Source: Gemmatimonadota bacterium (lineage in GTDB: Bacteria > Latescibacterota > UBA2968 > GCA-2709665). From it: 64,000 nt of DNA. Shown piece after piece: positions 26,504 to 34,776 of this stretch. Each line of letters begins with the position of its first letter. The first letter of the stretch is position 1. Under the pieces are notes generated by a model. The model saw nothing but the letters and a program-made list of their open reading frames with translations, was not told where the DNA came from and made no database searches. The translations under genes and the position numbers were made by a program. The DNA is taken from positions 1 to 64,000 of the forward strand of contig JAPPFJ010000003.1 in NCBI GenBank assembly GCA_028877215.1, in the 5' to 3' direction.

Positions 26504-27148
26504 ATGAAGAAAGCATTGATGGTGTATGGCGGCTGGGAGGGGCACGAGCCCAGACAATGTGTGGATATCTTCGCGCCGATCCTCGCCGGGGAGGGATTTG
26601 ACGTGGCGCTTTCGGATACGATGGACGTGTATCTGGATGCCGACCGCATGGCGGAACTGAGTCTTGTGGTTCCGATCTGGACGATGGGAACCATCGAACG
26701 GTCTCAGGAGGAGGGGTTGCTGACGGCGGTCAGGAACGGCGCAGGGATAGCCGGCTGGCATGGCGGAATGGCGGACGCATTCCGAAACCACACCGAATAC
26801 CAGTTCATGGTTGGCGGCCAGTGGGTGTCGCATCCCGGCGGCGTCATCGACTACGAGGTAAACGTCGTGGACCGCGAGGATCCGATCACGCGAGGGATTC
26901 ACGACTTCAGGATGCATTCGGAACAGTATTACATGCACGTGGACCCATCCAACCGCGTGTTGGCGACCACCACGTTCCGGACGAAGGTGGCGCCGTGGGT
27001 AAACGGTTGCGTGATGCCGGTGGTCTGGAAGCGGATGTGGGGAGAGGGACGGGTGTTCTACTCCTCGCTGGGGCACGTGGCGCGGGATTTCGACGTGCCG
27101 GAAGCGCGCGAGATTCAGAGGCGGGGGATGCTCTGGGCAAGCCGGTAA
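26504..27148 (+). CDS. ThuA-like domain protein
   Basis: 214 residues. It opens [19 protein letters not shown] and has [16 protein letters not shown], the HGG signature of the ThuA/trehalose-utilisation fold (a glutamine-amidotransferase-like alpha/beta fold), and [14 protein letters not shown] near the end. ThuA-like proteins are linked to oxidation of trehalose and other sugars, but most, like this one, have no assigned substrate. No signal peptide is seen. It begins just after repeat C and is followed by the tRNA genes. Confidence 0.85.
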   Translation: MKKALMVYGGWEGHEPRQCVDIFAPILAGEGFDVALSDTMDVYLDADRMAELSLVVPIWTMGTIERSQEEGLLTAVRNGAGIAGWHGGMADAFRNHTEYQFMVGGQWVSHPGGVIDYEVNVVDREDPITRGIHDFRMHSEQYYMHVDPSNRVLATTTFRTKVAPWVNGCVMPVVWKRMWGEGRVFYSSLGHVARDFDVPEAREIQRRGMLWASR

Positions 27149-27183
27149 CCGGCCCGGAATACCCGCAAAACTGTGCGACATGC

Positions 27184-27212
27184 TTGACAACGGCGCACGG
27201 GTGTTGTATTTT
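27184..27212 (+). promoter_or_regulatory. Promoter of tRNA-Cys
   Basis: TTGACA at 27184-27189 and TATTTT at 27207-27212 are 17 bases apart, 15 bases before the tRNA. The tRNA-Leu promoter has exactly the same hexamers and spacing. Confidence 0.8.
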
Positions 27213-27227
27213 CAAATCAGAGAGCGA

Positions 27228-27302
27228 GGCGGCGTGGCCAAGTGGTAAGGCAAGGGCCTGCAAAGCCCCTATTCGGCGGTTCGAATCCGCCCGCCGCCTC
27301 CA
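27228..27302 (+). tRNA. tRNA-Cys (GCA)
   Basis: The acceptor stem GGCGGCG pairs with CGCCGCC at 27292-27298, followed by discriminator T and an encoded CCA. The anticodon loop CTGCAAA gives GCA. The T arm is GGCGGTTCGAATCCGCC. All arms are in place. Confidence 0.93.
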
Positions 27303-27330
27303 TTTAACGGATGGGCCAGCGACTGTCTTC

Positions 27331-27497
27331 TTAGAAGCTGTTTTAAAATTCCTGGTGAGTCCCGAGCGCGAGCGAAAATGTGTCGGTCAAGACGGGCAAA
27401 TTCGCCCATATTTGGTATACGGGTGGATTTGACCAACGCAGACCGACGCTCTTGCAGCCGCGCGAAGACCGCTGGGGGTCTTAAGACAGCTTTTTAA
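27331..27497 (+). repeat. Repeat family B, copy 1 (between the two tRNAs)
   Basis: It is bounded by imperfect terminal inverted repeats (left TTAGAAGCTGTTTTAAAATT, right CTTAAGACAGCTTTTTAA). The interior matches the copies at 30032-30200 and 60295-60489, including GTGAGTCCCGAGCGCGAGCG and the block around GAAGACCGCTGGG. Size and ends look like a MITE. It lies exactly between tRNA-Cys and the tRNA-Leu promoter. Confidence 0.9.
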
Positions 27498-27543
27498 GAT
27501 TAGTCGTTGTTTTTTTGGAAGTAGGAGAAACGTATAATCCCGC

Positions 27544-27572
27544 TTGACAATGAACCGGCGGTTGGCTATTTT
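27544..27572 (+). promoter_or_regulatory. Promoter of tRNA-Leu and probably the GroES-like gene
   Basis: TTGACA at 27544-27549, a 17-base spacer, and TATTTT at 27567-27572; transcription would start close to the tRNA 5' end. Confidence 0.8.
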
Positions 27573-27582
27573 CGATTCCGGT

Positions 27583-27668
27583 GCCGGAGTGATGGAATTG
27601 GTAGACATAGGGGACTTAAAATCCCCCGGGCCGATAAGCCCGTGCCGGTTCGAGTCCGGCCTCCGGCA
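27583..27668 (+). tRNA. tRNA-Leu (UAA)
   Basis: The acceptor stem GCCGGAG pairs with CTCCGGC at 27661-27667, discriminator A. The anticodon loop CTTAAAA gives UAA. A long variable arm (GGGCCGATAAGCCC) marks it as class II. The T arm GCCGGTTCGAGTCCGGC is canonical. CCA is not encoded, unlike tRNA-Cys. Confidence 0.93.
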
Positions 27669-27701
27669 CTCACACGAATACGAAGCTAAGAGGGTAGTCC
27701 T

Positions 27702-28106
27702 ATGAAAATGGGAAATAAGGAACTGATTATTGTGGGGGATCGGGTCCTGGTCAAGCAGGAGGAACTCCAGGAACGCACCGAGGTGGGCCTGTACCTGCCG
27801 CAGACGGTCGTCGAAAAGGAGGAGGTCCAGGGCGGGAGGATTATGCTGACGGGTCCCGGCATGCCGCTGCCGCAGCCGCACGACGTCGACGACGAGCCCT
27901 GGCGGAGCGTACCGGACGAGCCCAAGTACCTCCCGATGCAGGCTCAAGTTGGCGATTATGCCCTGTTCATGAAAAAGATGGCGATGGAGATCAAGTTCGA
28001 GGGCGAGAAATACCTGATTATACCACACAACTCGATACTGGCGCTGGTCCGGGAAGACGTCGACGGCCTGGAAGCGTTTAACGACGTTGACGATTTCGAG
28101 ACCTGA
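27702..28106 (+). CDS. GroES/Cpn10-like co-chaperonin homologue
   Basis: 134 residues, longer than the usual 95 or so. The start (IIVGDRVLVKQEEL, VGLYLPQTV, EEVQGGRIMLTGPG) and the end (VGDYALFMKK, EGEKYLIIPHNSILALV) match Cpn10 strands. A Pro- and Asp-rich insert, PHDVDDEPWRSVPDEP, splits them near residues 65-80. No groEL follows. It may be a second GroES or a specialised co-chaperone. It is close behind tRNA-Leu and may be co-transcribed with it. Confidence 0.8.
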   Translation: MKMGNKELIIVGDRVLVKQEELQERTEVGLYLPQTVVEKEEVQGGRIMLTGPGMPLPQPHDVDDEPWRSVPDEPKYLPMQAQVGDYALFMKKMAMEIKFEGEKYLIIPHNSILALVREDVDGLEAFNDVDDFET

Positions 28107-28136
28107 CAGACCCGTCCGGGTCCGGGCGCCAGGTTC

Positions 28137-28835
28137 CTAATCGGACCTTCCTGCAGCGGAGGGCAGGTTCGTAAGGGCGGCTTCCGGCTCGTCTGCAGGC
28201 GCGGTTTTCAGCGCATCCGGAATCACGACCCCTGCCGAGACGATCATCTGCATCGCCTCTTCCACCGTGAGCGAGACGTTCCGCACCTTTTCGGGTGGAA
28301 ACACAACCGACCAGCCGGTGGCCGGATTTGGCGAGGTCGGAATAAACACGCAGCGACCGATCCGGCCCTCGTCGTCCATCGGAATATCTCCCGTTGCAAA
28401 ACCCAGAATCCAGAGCCCGTCGGATGGATATTCGGCGAGTACGACCCGGTTGAAACCCCTGTCTTCGTCCGGTGAGACGACCGATTCCATGAACTGTTTT
28501 ACCGGACCGTAGATGCTGCCGATTACCGGAAGCCGCTTTATAAGATCGTCTCCCCTGCCAATAATGCGTTTGCCGAATACATTGCCGGCCAGCAAGCCGG
28601 CAAGCCAGATCAGGATAAGCGTCAGGACCAGCCCCAGCCCGAAGACATCGTCTTTGGTCTGAAAAATGCGCTTCACCAGCGGCTGAGCCAGGCCGTCAAT
28701 CCACTGAAAGATGATCTGGAGAACGATAAACGTAACCACGACCGGCACCAGAAGCGCGATCCCGGCAATAAGCGTACCGCGAAAGCTCATCCGCGCGCGT
28801 TTACCCAGGCTTGAAATACGTTTGTGCTCTCCCAT
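28137..28835 (-). CDS. DUF502 family inner-membrane protein
   Basis: 232 residues. Two N-terminal membrane segments (GIALLVPVVVTFIVLQIIF and LGLVLTLILIWLAGLLAG) flank a loop. Then comes the family core: IPVIGSIYGPVKQF-like LPVIGSIYGPVKQFME, LAEYPSDGLWILGFATG, CVFIPTSPNPATGW and VEEAMQMIVSAG. The function of DUF502 is unknown. It converges with the GroES-like gene. Confidence 0.92.
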   Translation of the reverse strand: MGEHKRISSLGKRARMSFRGTLIAGIALLVPVVVTFIVLQIIFQWIDGLAQPLVKRIFQTKDDVFGLGLVLTLILIWLAGLLAGNVFGKRIIGRGDDLIKRLPVIGSIYGPVKQFMESVVSPDEDRGFNRVVLAEYPSDGLWILGFATGDIPMDDEGRIGRCVFIPTSPNPATGWSVVFPPEKVRNVSLTVEEAMQMIVSAGVVIPDALKTAPADEPEAALTNLPSAAGRSD

Positions 28836-28920
28836 CGATCTTCCGCTCCGCGGGCGCCGTTGCGTTTCGTGGATGAATTCCGCTTCGAATTATACCGTCT
28901 TCCCGAGTGAAAAGCAAGAT

Positions 28921-29961
28921 TCAGGGTGTCGATTCCACCTGGGTGAAGGACCTTGCCATGAGGTCGATCTGGCGAAGATAGGGTTCTTTGCGTTTGTTCG
29001 GTGAATACACACCGCAGTCGATGAAGTAGAACCGGTCTGTCTCCACGTCCACGAACGCATAACTCTTGAATGGGCCTCCGGCCCATTTCTTCCTGTTTTC
29101 CCAAAGGCCCTGCAGGACGAACGCCAGTTTGCCGGCGAACTCGGCCTGGCCGATTTCCAGGTGGTCCGGTACGATCCGGTCCTGTTCAAAAAACCTCTGC
29201 GTGATATCGTTGCGTTTCCGGATGCACCATTCCTCCGTGAGTTCGTCGGGGGAGATACCGTCCTCCCAGTAGACGAACAGCCACCGGTTGGGTTCCTCCT
29301 TGGTCAGGACCACGAATCCGCTGTCGGGATAGGCCTCCAGGACGCGGTATCCGAAGGCCACCCGCACCTGCCAGCCGAATTCCCTGCCAAGACGCTCTGT
29401 GACGTCCTTCCGCTCGCCATACCGATAGATCAACCGTCGAATCCGTTCGTTACGGACGTCTTCGATACGCTCGTACAGCCGGTCCGCCTCCATACGGAGG
29501 TTAGCCACGAGCGCGGCGCTATCTGCCCCGGACACCGCCATGAGAAGCTGTTCCTTTGCCCATACGTCCTCTTTCCAGAATACGGCGGTCCGTTTCCCCC
29601 TCACGGCGTTTTGAACGTTGGGGCCCAGTATGGTTCTCAGGAAACCCGCGGTGGCATGGGGAGCATCCAGCTCGGCGATAACCAGGATGTTCTTGCGCCT
29701 CTTGTTCTTGAACCTGTCCAAATTGGCCACATCTTCGAACTGCAGCCTGAAGATTTTTTCTTCCTGGGGTGTATACAGGATTTTTTCGAATACCTCTTTC
29801 AGATGCGGTTCCAGGAATTCGCGGTCGGCCTGATCGATCAGGACCAGTATCTCCTGCGCGGGTCCCACCGATTCGGGCAGCCGGGGGCCGCAGCCGGTCA
29901 GCAACGCCCCGCACAGCGGGGCCAGCGAAATCCAGGATCGCAAATTGATTCTCTTCATCAT
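28921..29961 (-). CDS. DUF4837-like lipoprotein
   Basis: 346 residues from the ATG at 29961; the frame extends upstream only because it reads through repeat B. The signal peptide ends with a lipobox, ALLTGCG, so it should be an outer- or inner-membrane lipoprotein. The body (EILVLIDQADREFLEP, WAKEQLLMAVSG, WQVRVAFGYRVLEAYPDSGF, LQGLWENRKKWAGGPFKSY) matches DUF4837, known mostly from Bacteroidota relatives. Function is unknown. Confidence 0.8.
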   Translation of the reverse strand: MMKRINLRSWISLAPLCGALLTGCGPRLPESVGPAQEILVLIDQADREFLEPHLKEVFEKILYTPQEEKIFRLQFEDVANLDRFKNKRRKNILVIAELDAPHATAGFLRTILGPNVQNAVRGKRTAVFWKEDVWAKEQLLMAVSGADSAALVANLRMEADRLYERIEDVRNERIRRLIYRYGERKDVTERLGREFGWQVRVAFGYRVLEAYPDSGFVVLTKEEPNRWLFVYWEDGISPDELTEEWCIRKRNDITQRFFEQDRIVPDHLEIGQAEFAGKLAFVLQGLWENRKKWAGGPFKSYAFVDVETDRFYFIDCGVYSPNKRKEPYLRQIDLMARSFTQVESTP

Positions 29962-30031
29962 GTCCTGATCGACCGTTTCCGGAGAATTGAAATTGCCGGC
30001 GGGCGCACATTGTCCCTGCCGGCAATTGTTT

Positions 30032-30200
30032 TCAGAAGCCGTTTTAAAATTACCGGTGAGTTCCCGAGCACGAGCGAAAAAGTGGCGGTCAAGGCGGGAA
30101 AACCCGCCCATATTTGTCTATACGGGTGGGTTTGACCAACGCCGACCGGCGCTTTTGCAGCCGTGCGAAGACCGCTGGGAATTTTAAGACGGCTTCTAAG
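30032..30200 (+). repeat. Repeat family B, copy 2
   Basis: Ends TCAGAAGCCGTTTTAAAATT and AATTTTAAGACGGCTTCT form an 18-bp terminal inverted repeat, perfect apart from the outermost bases. The interior matches copies 1 and 3. It contains a perfect hairpin, GGCGGGAAAACCCGCC. It abuts the 5' side of the lipoprotein gene. Confidence 0.92.
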
Positions 30201-30314
30201 GTCGTGGATGCCCGCGTTGATCGCTCGTCGAGCAAAATACGGAAAAATCCGGACCTCAGAAAGCCAAAAATGCCACCCGTCCGCCTGATGGGATGCGCAT
30301 GCCTGCCGCGGGTG

Positions 30315-32147
30315 TTACTTCCTCGTGCCGAATTCGATCTGCGACGCCCAGGTGTTCGATGTACCGTTCCCGGTGTTCTTTATGGCGTATCGTACAGCAA
30401 CGCGCAACCGTGACCCGGTGCAGGTAATCCGGATTCCCGCCGTACGGCCGTTCCCGGACAGGAGTTGCATGCGGCTGCCTCCCCATACGTCGGGCTCGAA
30501 CGTATAGATCCGTGAATCGAAGTGGGTCACGTCGAACAGGGCCAGCCAGGCGTCGGCCCGCAGGCCTGTCCCACGACGGACGCGGAGGCCCAGGCCCCCG
30601 GCGCGGCCGCCGCTTTTGCGGACAGGTGACCGGGCGCCCGTGCCTTCCAGCCACAGGTTAAGGCGAGCGAACGAGCGGGGCACGGTCACGCGAAGACGGG
30701 CGCGTCTCTGGTGTCGCGTTCCTGTAATACCTGAAGTCGCGACTGTCTGACGACGCGTTCCGAGCGTTAGTCTCACTCTGACGCTGTTGAGGCGACGCCT
30801 CATATCGAAAGCAAATCGCTCGCCACGCGCCGGCAGCGTGTACTTGCCTTCGGGCGCGACACGGCCGTACCGGTCCAGCGTGGCCTGAAACCGGGTCCTC
30901 CGGCCTGGCCGCCACACCGCGCCGCTAAACAGCCCCCACTCGTTCCTGCCGCTGTAGGCGGAGAAAGGGCCGCCGCGCAGGCTTGAAAACCCGGACGGGT
31001 ACCTGCGTGCCAGTATCACCAGTTTGAGACGACCGACTTCCGTGCGCGCGCCCGTCAGCCAAGCGACGGTCTCTGTCTCCGATGCGGCGATTTCACCGAA
31101 GACATTCATCCGGCTTCCGCGCAGGTCCCAGTCCATTCCGGCTGAATGCTGGCGTTGAAGGTGTTGCAGCGCAGGCGCGAACGTGGTCCGGACGAATGTG
31201 GCGCCGATCCCGCCGACCGGCAGTTCGACCCTGGATCGAATGGCCACCAGATTTTCCTGCAATCTCCCTCTGCGTTCCCGCTGGGTCTGTGTGACGTGCA
31301 GGTCGGCGGTACGTATTGCGGCAACTCCGGAACTGTCGATCGCGGCATCCCACCGGTTGCGCGCGCCCATGGCCGTCCACGTGACGCGCCCGGCCCGCCC
31401 TTCGGCAAAGACGCCGCGGAGCGCGCCGTATTCAATAGCGGAACGATTTCCCACGGTCCGGACGCTGGCCGGCCTGGCCCACTCGAGGCCCGCTGCGGAT
31501 CGGTTGTGTCTGCTGAAAAGGAGCCCCTGTCCGTAACCCGGCCGGAAATCCCCCGCGACCAGGCGCCGCAGGCCGGGCACGGGGGCAACGCTCACGTATC
31601 CGGTAAGGAAGTCCGCGATCCGTACTTCCAAGGGGTCGCGTTCCGTGAGGAAGACGCCCTCCACGCGCCGTGCGGCGATCACGGTTCGCTGGTAGAGACG
31701 CAGGTTGGCCCAGGAGTCGGAATGGTTCGTCGGACGGGTGATCCTCAGCGACGTTCGGACGCTGGGACCCCGCCGCGAAGATACGGTCAGGTAGGGCCGG
31801 ACGGCGGCGAGGATCTCGGGCGTGACGCCGGGAACCCTCAGGAGATCGCCGAGGCGTGTGAAGGGTCCGGACCGTCTGCGATACGTGATGACGTCGCGGG
31901 CCAGTTCCGGCGAAAACCAGGGCAGCGCGCGCAGGTCCTCGAGGCTGGCCCTGTTGACGTTGATCACCCGTCCATCCAGGTCCCTCAAAACGGCCAGGTA
32001 CGTTTCCGAGGTTTCCGGATTCAGGGATTCCTGCGCACGGAGCGCGAAACCGGACAGCAGGTGTGGAATCAGAGCGATGAACGTCAGTTTCGTTTTGCGT
32101 CTGGCGGATTGAAAGAATGGGCATATCACGGACTGTCCCCCTGACAT
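30315..32147 (-). CDS. HhH-domain / outer-membrane beta-barrel protein
   Basis: 610 residues from the ATG at 32147, where a signal-like segment starts (TKLTFIALIPHLLSGFALRA). Two ComEA-type helix-hairpin-helix units follow, VNRASLEDLRALPWFSPELA and LGDLLRVPGVTPEILAAV. The remaining 480 residues are beta-rich with alternating Arg/hydrophobic patterns and end as a likely porin-type strand. Proteins with an exported HhH domain and barrel are common in Bacteroidota relatives; their role (perhaps DNA binding or uptake at the surface) is unproven. The start is uncertain: no ribosome site is seen. Confidence 0.7.
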   Translation of the reverse strand: MSGGQSVICPFFQSARRKTKLTFIALIPHLLSGFALRAQESLNPETSETYLAVLRDLDGRVINVNRASLEDLRALPWFSPELARDVITYRRRSGPFTRLGDLLRVPGVTPEILAAVRPYLTVSSRRGPSVRTSLRITRPTNHSDSWANLRLYQRTVIAARRVEGVFLTERDPLEVRIADFLTGYVSVAPVPGLRRLVAGDFRPGYGQGLLFSRHNRSAAGLEWARPASVRTVGNRSAIEYGALRGVFAEGRAGRVTWTAMGARNRWDAAIDSSGVAAIRTADLHVTQTQRERRGRLQENLVAIRSRVELPVGGIGATFVRTTFAPALQHLQRQHSAGMDWDLRGSRMNVFGEIAASETETVAWLTGARTEVGRLKLVILARRYPSGFSSLRGGPFSAYSGRNEWGLFSGAVWRPGRRTRFQATLDRYGRVAPEGKYTLPARGERFAFDMRRRLNSVRVRLTLGTRRQTVATSGITGTRHQRRARLRVTVPRSFARLNLWLEGTGARSPVRKSGGRAGGLGLRVRRGTGLRADAWLALFDVTHFDSRIYTFEPDVWGGSRMQLLSGNGRTAGIRITCTGSRLRVAVRYAIKNTGNGTSNTWASQIEFGTRK

Positions 32148-32484
32148 TGTAATTGCACACAAAGAATCGGTAACAAGCGATTTATCTGCCGTTGCCGTCG
32201 CGTACGGCCGTCGCTTGTCAATACCAGTGCAATCAATATGCCAGTGGGAGGCGCTTCGTGTGGGGCGGAGGAGAAATGCGAGTTCGGGGATTAGCCTCAA
32301 TCCGAAAAGACAGCAACGCGGCGACGCGATAAAACCCTCCGAATCGGGGCGTTATCGACGTATAGAAGGGCGTCTTTTCCCTTCACTTCCAGTGACCTGG
32401 TGTATCCTGGTAATCCGCCGTCTAATCGCCTTTATTTACAAGCACATTTTCGAATTAACGTCCCCGAAGACCTTCGAATCAAGG
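32148..32484. other. 337-bp gap holding repeat C fragment
   Basis: No gene is supported. The right third (32385-32484) is a reversed piece of repeat family C. The left part could carry the promoter of the HhH gene. Confidence 0.5.
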
Positions 32485-32490
32485 TTAGGG
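32385..32490 (-). repeat. Repeat family C, copy 2 (truncated)
   Basis: The reverse complement corresponds to the first 100 or so bases of copy 1: AACGTCCCCGAAGACCTTCG, CTAATCGCCTTTATTTAC and ATCCTGGTAATCCGCCGTCT all match. The rest of the element is missing. It slightly overlaps the 3' end of the next gene. Confidence 0.85.
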
Positions 32491-34398
32491 TTCGGACACG
32501 GCTTTGTCCGCGCGGTCGAGGGAGAGGAGCTTGATCTTTCCCTTGCGGATGGTCAGCAGGTACATCCATGCGTTTTCCCGATTGCCCCGGCTGAAGGATA
32601 TCTTACCGGTGGCGCCCGGGATTTCACCGAGATTCTCGAGCGCGTGCTGAAGTCGCTTCCGAGACGTGCCGCCCCTTTCAATGGCGGTGAGGACGGCCGT
32701 CATGGCGTCGTATCCCAGCGCAGCCGCAATGCCCTGGTCGCGATTGAAACGTAGCCTGAATGCGCCCAGGAACTCATGTACGGAGACCAGATCGCTGCGT
32801 GTGGAGTACTTGGCGACAAAGACCGCGCTGTCTGTATAGGAGTCTCTCGCGACTTCGTGGTGGTTCCAGCCGTCGCTGCCCAGCAATTGTGAGTGAATGC
32901 GGTGGAAGGCGATCTGTGGCGCGATCAGCAGGACGTCGTCCTTGCCCCCGGCTATGAGCAGGCCTTCCAGCGTATGCACCGGCGGAGGCTGCACCGTATC
33001 GGGATCCACTTCAACAGGGGGCGGCGGCGCCAGCCGAATGTTCCCCAGAATCAGCGATTCGATTTCGTCCGTGAGGATTTCAGGCGGGTTGAGCGCCAGT
33101 CCGGCGTCCCTGATTCGTTCCAGCTGACCCTTGTAGTCGGTCGTGCCGGGTTCGTACCACGTCTGTACAATGACTTCCGAACCCGATTCCTCCGCACGGG
33201 CCGTGAACTCTCTGGCGATTCTTTCCCCGTAGGGGTCCCGGGACGCAAACGTCGCCAGCGTGCGCAGCCCCGATTCACGGACCGCGTAATCGGCAATCCT
33301 GCGGCCCTGTGCGCCGGGCGTGGCGTTGATCTGAAAAACGTACGGACTCAGGGTCGCCAGTCCGTCTTCAGAGGCCGTGGGCGCGATCAGCGGGACTTCG
33401 AGAGGGCCGATCAGCGCGGCGACGGGAAGGGTTTCATCGCTGGTCAGGGCGCCGATAATGGCAATCACACCGTGGTCTTCGATAAGACTCTGAGCCGACT
33501 TGATCGCGCCCACCGGGCTTCCTTCCGAGTCTTTGAAGACCAGCGCGACCGGCTCTCCGGATTTCAGCTGATGCAGTTCCCGGGCAAGCAGGACACCGTC
33601 TACCATGTCCTTTCCCGGCGGGCTTGCCAGGGGCGCGATCACGCCGATGGTGAAGCGCGCGTCGGTCGGTTCTTCGATATCTTTTTCAGGAGGTCTTTGT
33701 TGTATACCTGCCGCGGCGGGCTGAAGGCGTTCGGCTTCGGGGGTTTTTTCCCGTACCAGCGCCGCGAAAATGCCGTTGGGATATCGATCCAGGAATCCGG
33801 CCATTTCCTGATTGGACGGTTCGGCCCCGGCGAGTCTCGACGGCCACCTCGCCCGGCCGAAGGCCACTGCTTCCGCGATCGTGTCGTTACCGAATTCGTT
33901 TTGCAGCCGTGCGACGTCGCCTTCCGTGATTCTCCCGGCTCCTGCAAGTTGCCCCAGCCGGTCCGCCGCTCTGGCCTTCAGACGGAGGCCTCCCGTTCCC
34001 GACAAAACGTGGGCGTACCGGGATGCGGCTCTGTATACCAGACCCTGTTGGAATGTGCAGTCGCCGATGACCAGGTCGGCTTCAGGGAGATACCGGCTGT
34101 GCGGGAAGTCGTCGTGGATTCCCGCTGCAGTTGCGAGCGCCGAGGCGTACTTCCTGAGTTTGTAAAGCGATTTGGCCAGCATCAGCCGGGAGGCCGAAGT
34201 ACGCCGGTGCACGGGATTGGCTTCGGCCAAGGACTGGAAGGCTTTTTCCGCCGTCCGATAGTTGCCGTCGGTGTAGGCGTCAAGGGCTCTTTGAAATCGG
34301 GTTTCAATCTCTGCGCGGTTGATCTGCGCACTGGAAGGAGTCGCGACTGTGAGATGAGTAACGAGGACAATGCAGAACGCTGAAACGATCCGATTCAC
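32485..34398 (-). CDS. TPR plus type-1 periplasmic-binding protein (LppC-like)
   Basis: 637 residues from a GTG at 34398, chosen because AAGGA lies seven bases upstream and the signal peptide IVSAFCIVLVTHLTVATPSS then stands at the N-terminus. Residues 25-170 are TPR-like helices (ALDAYTDGNYRTAEKAFQSL). From about residue 245 a branched-chain-amino-acid-receptor-type fold begins (FTIGVIAPLASPPGKDMVDG, IGALTSDETLPVAALI). The TPR-then-PBP order resembles LppC/LpoA activators of penicillin-binding proteins, but it could equally be a ligand receptor. It lacks a lipobox. Confidence 0.75.
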   Translation of the reverse strand: MNRIVSAFCIVLVTHLTVATPSSAQINRAEIETRFQRALDAYTDGNYRTAEKAFQSLAEANPVHRRTSASRLMLAKSLYKLRKYASALATAAGIHDDFPHSRYLPEADLVIGDCTFQQGLVYRAASRYAHVLSGTGGLRLKARAADRLGQLAGAGRITEGDVARLQNEFGNDTIAEAVAFGRARWPSRLAGAEPSNQEMAGFLDRYPNGIFAALVREKTPEAERLQPAAAGIQQRPPEKDIEEPTDARFTIGVIAPLASPPGKDMVDGVLLARELHQLKSGEPVALVFKDSEGSPVGAIKSAQSLIEDHGVIAIIGALTSDETLPVAALIGPLEVPLIAPTASEDGLATLSPYVFQINATPGAQGRRIADYAVRESGLRTLATFASRDPYGERIAREFTARAEESGSEVIVQTWYEPGTTDYKGQLERIRDAGLALNPPEILTDEIESLILGNIRLAPPPPVEVDPDTVQPPPVHTLEGLLIAGGKDDVLLIAPQIAFHRIHSQLLGSDGWNHHEVARDSYTDSAVFVAKYSTRSDLVSVHEFLGAFRLRFNRDQGIAAALGYDAMTAVLTAIERGGTSRKRLQHALENLGEIPGATGKISFSRGNRENAWMYLLTIRKGKIKLLSLDRADKAVSEP

Positions 34399-34629
34399 AC
34401 GTGGGTCCTTATGGAAAAGACACACCGAACATCATGTCTCCCAACCCGTCTGGCGTCGGCCTGCTGCCATCGCGAGTTGAGGATGAGAGGCTTCGTGAAC
34501 GTACGATTCTGCGACGGTAAAACTCAAATATAGGGACAATAAATGCGATAGGCGAGCGTTTTGTATCCGAAGGCTCTGATTTCGCTTTCGGATTTCCCTT
34601 CTCTACGTACAGACAACGTGGATATTGCT

Positions 34630-34664
34630 ATTGACAACGCGACGGTGGGGATATACCGTATATC
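34630..34664 (+). promoter_or_regulatory. Candidate promoter with overlapping 15-bp palindrome
   Basis: TTGACA at 34631-34636 is followed after 15 bases by TATACC (or after 17 by TACCGT). The perfect inverted repeat GATATAC-C-GTATATC at 34650-34664 covers the -10 element, as an operator would. The PhyH gene starts about 110 bases downstream. Confidence 0.55.
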
Positions 34665-34776
34665 AGAGTTACGTGTGTGGAAGGATACGCTGGATAACAG
34701 GGGTTACCAGGCTGTAATCCTGCCCATCCTTCCATTCTTGAAGTCTCAGCCTGAATCCTGGTCAGGGGGAGAAGAA

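Noticed and set aside
28107..28136. Terminator between the GroES-like and DUF502 genes (GACCCGTCCGGGTC)
   Set aside because: The loop is only two bases and no T-run follows on either strand.
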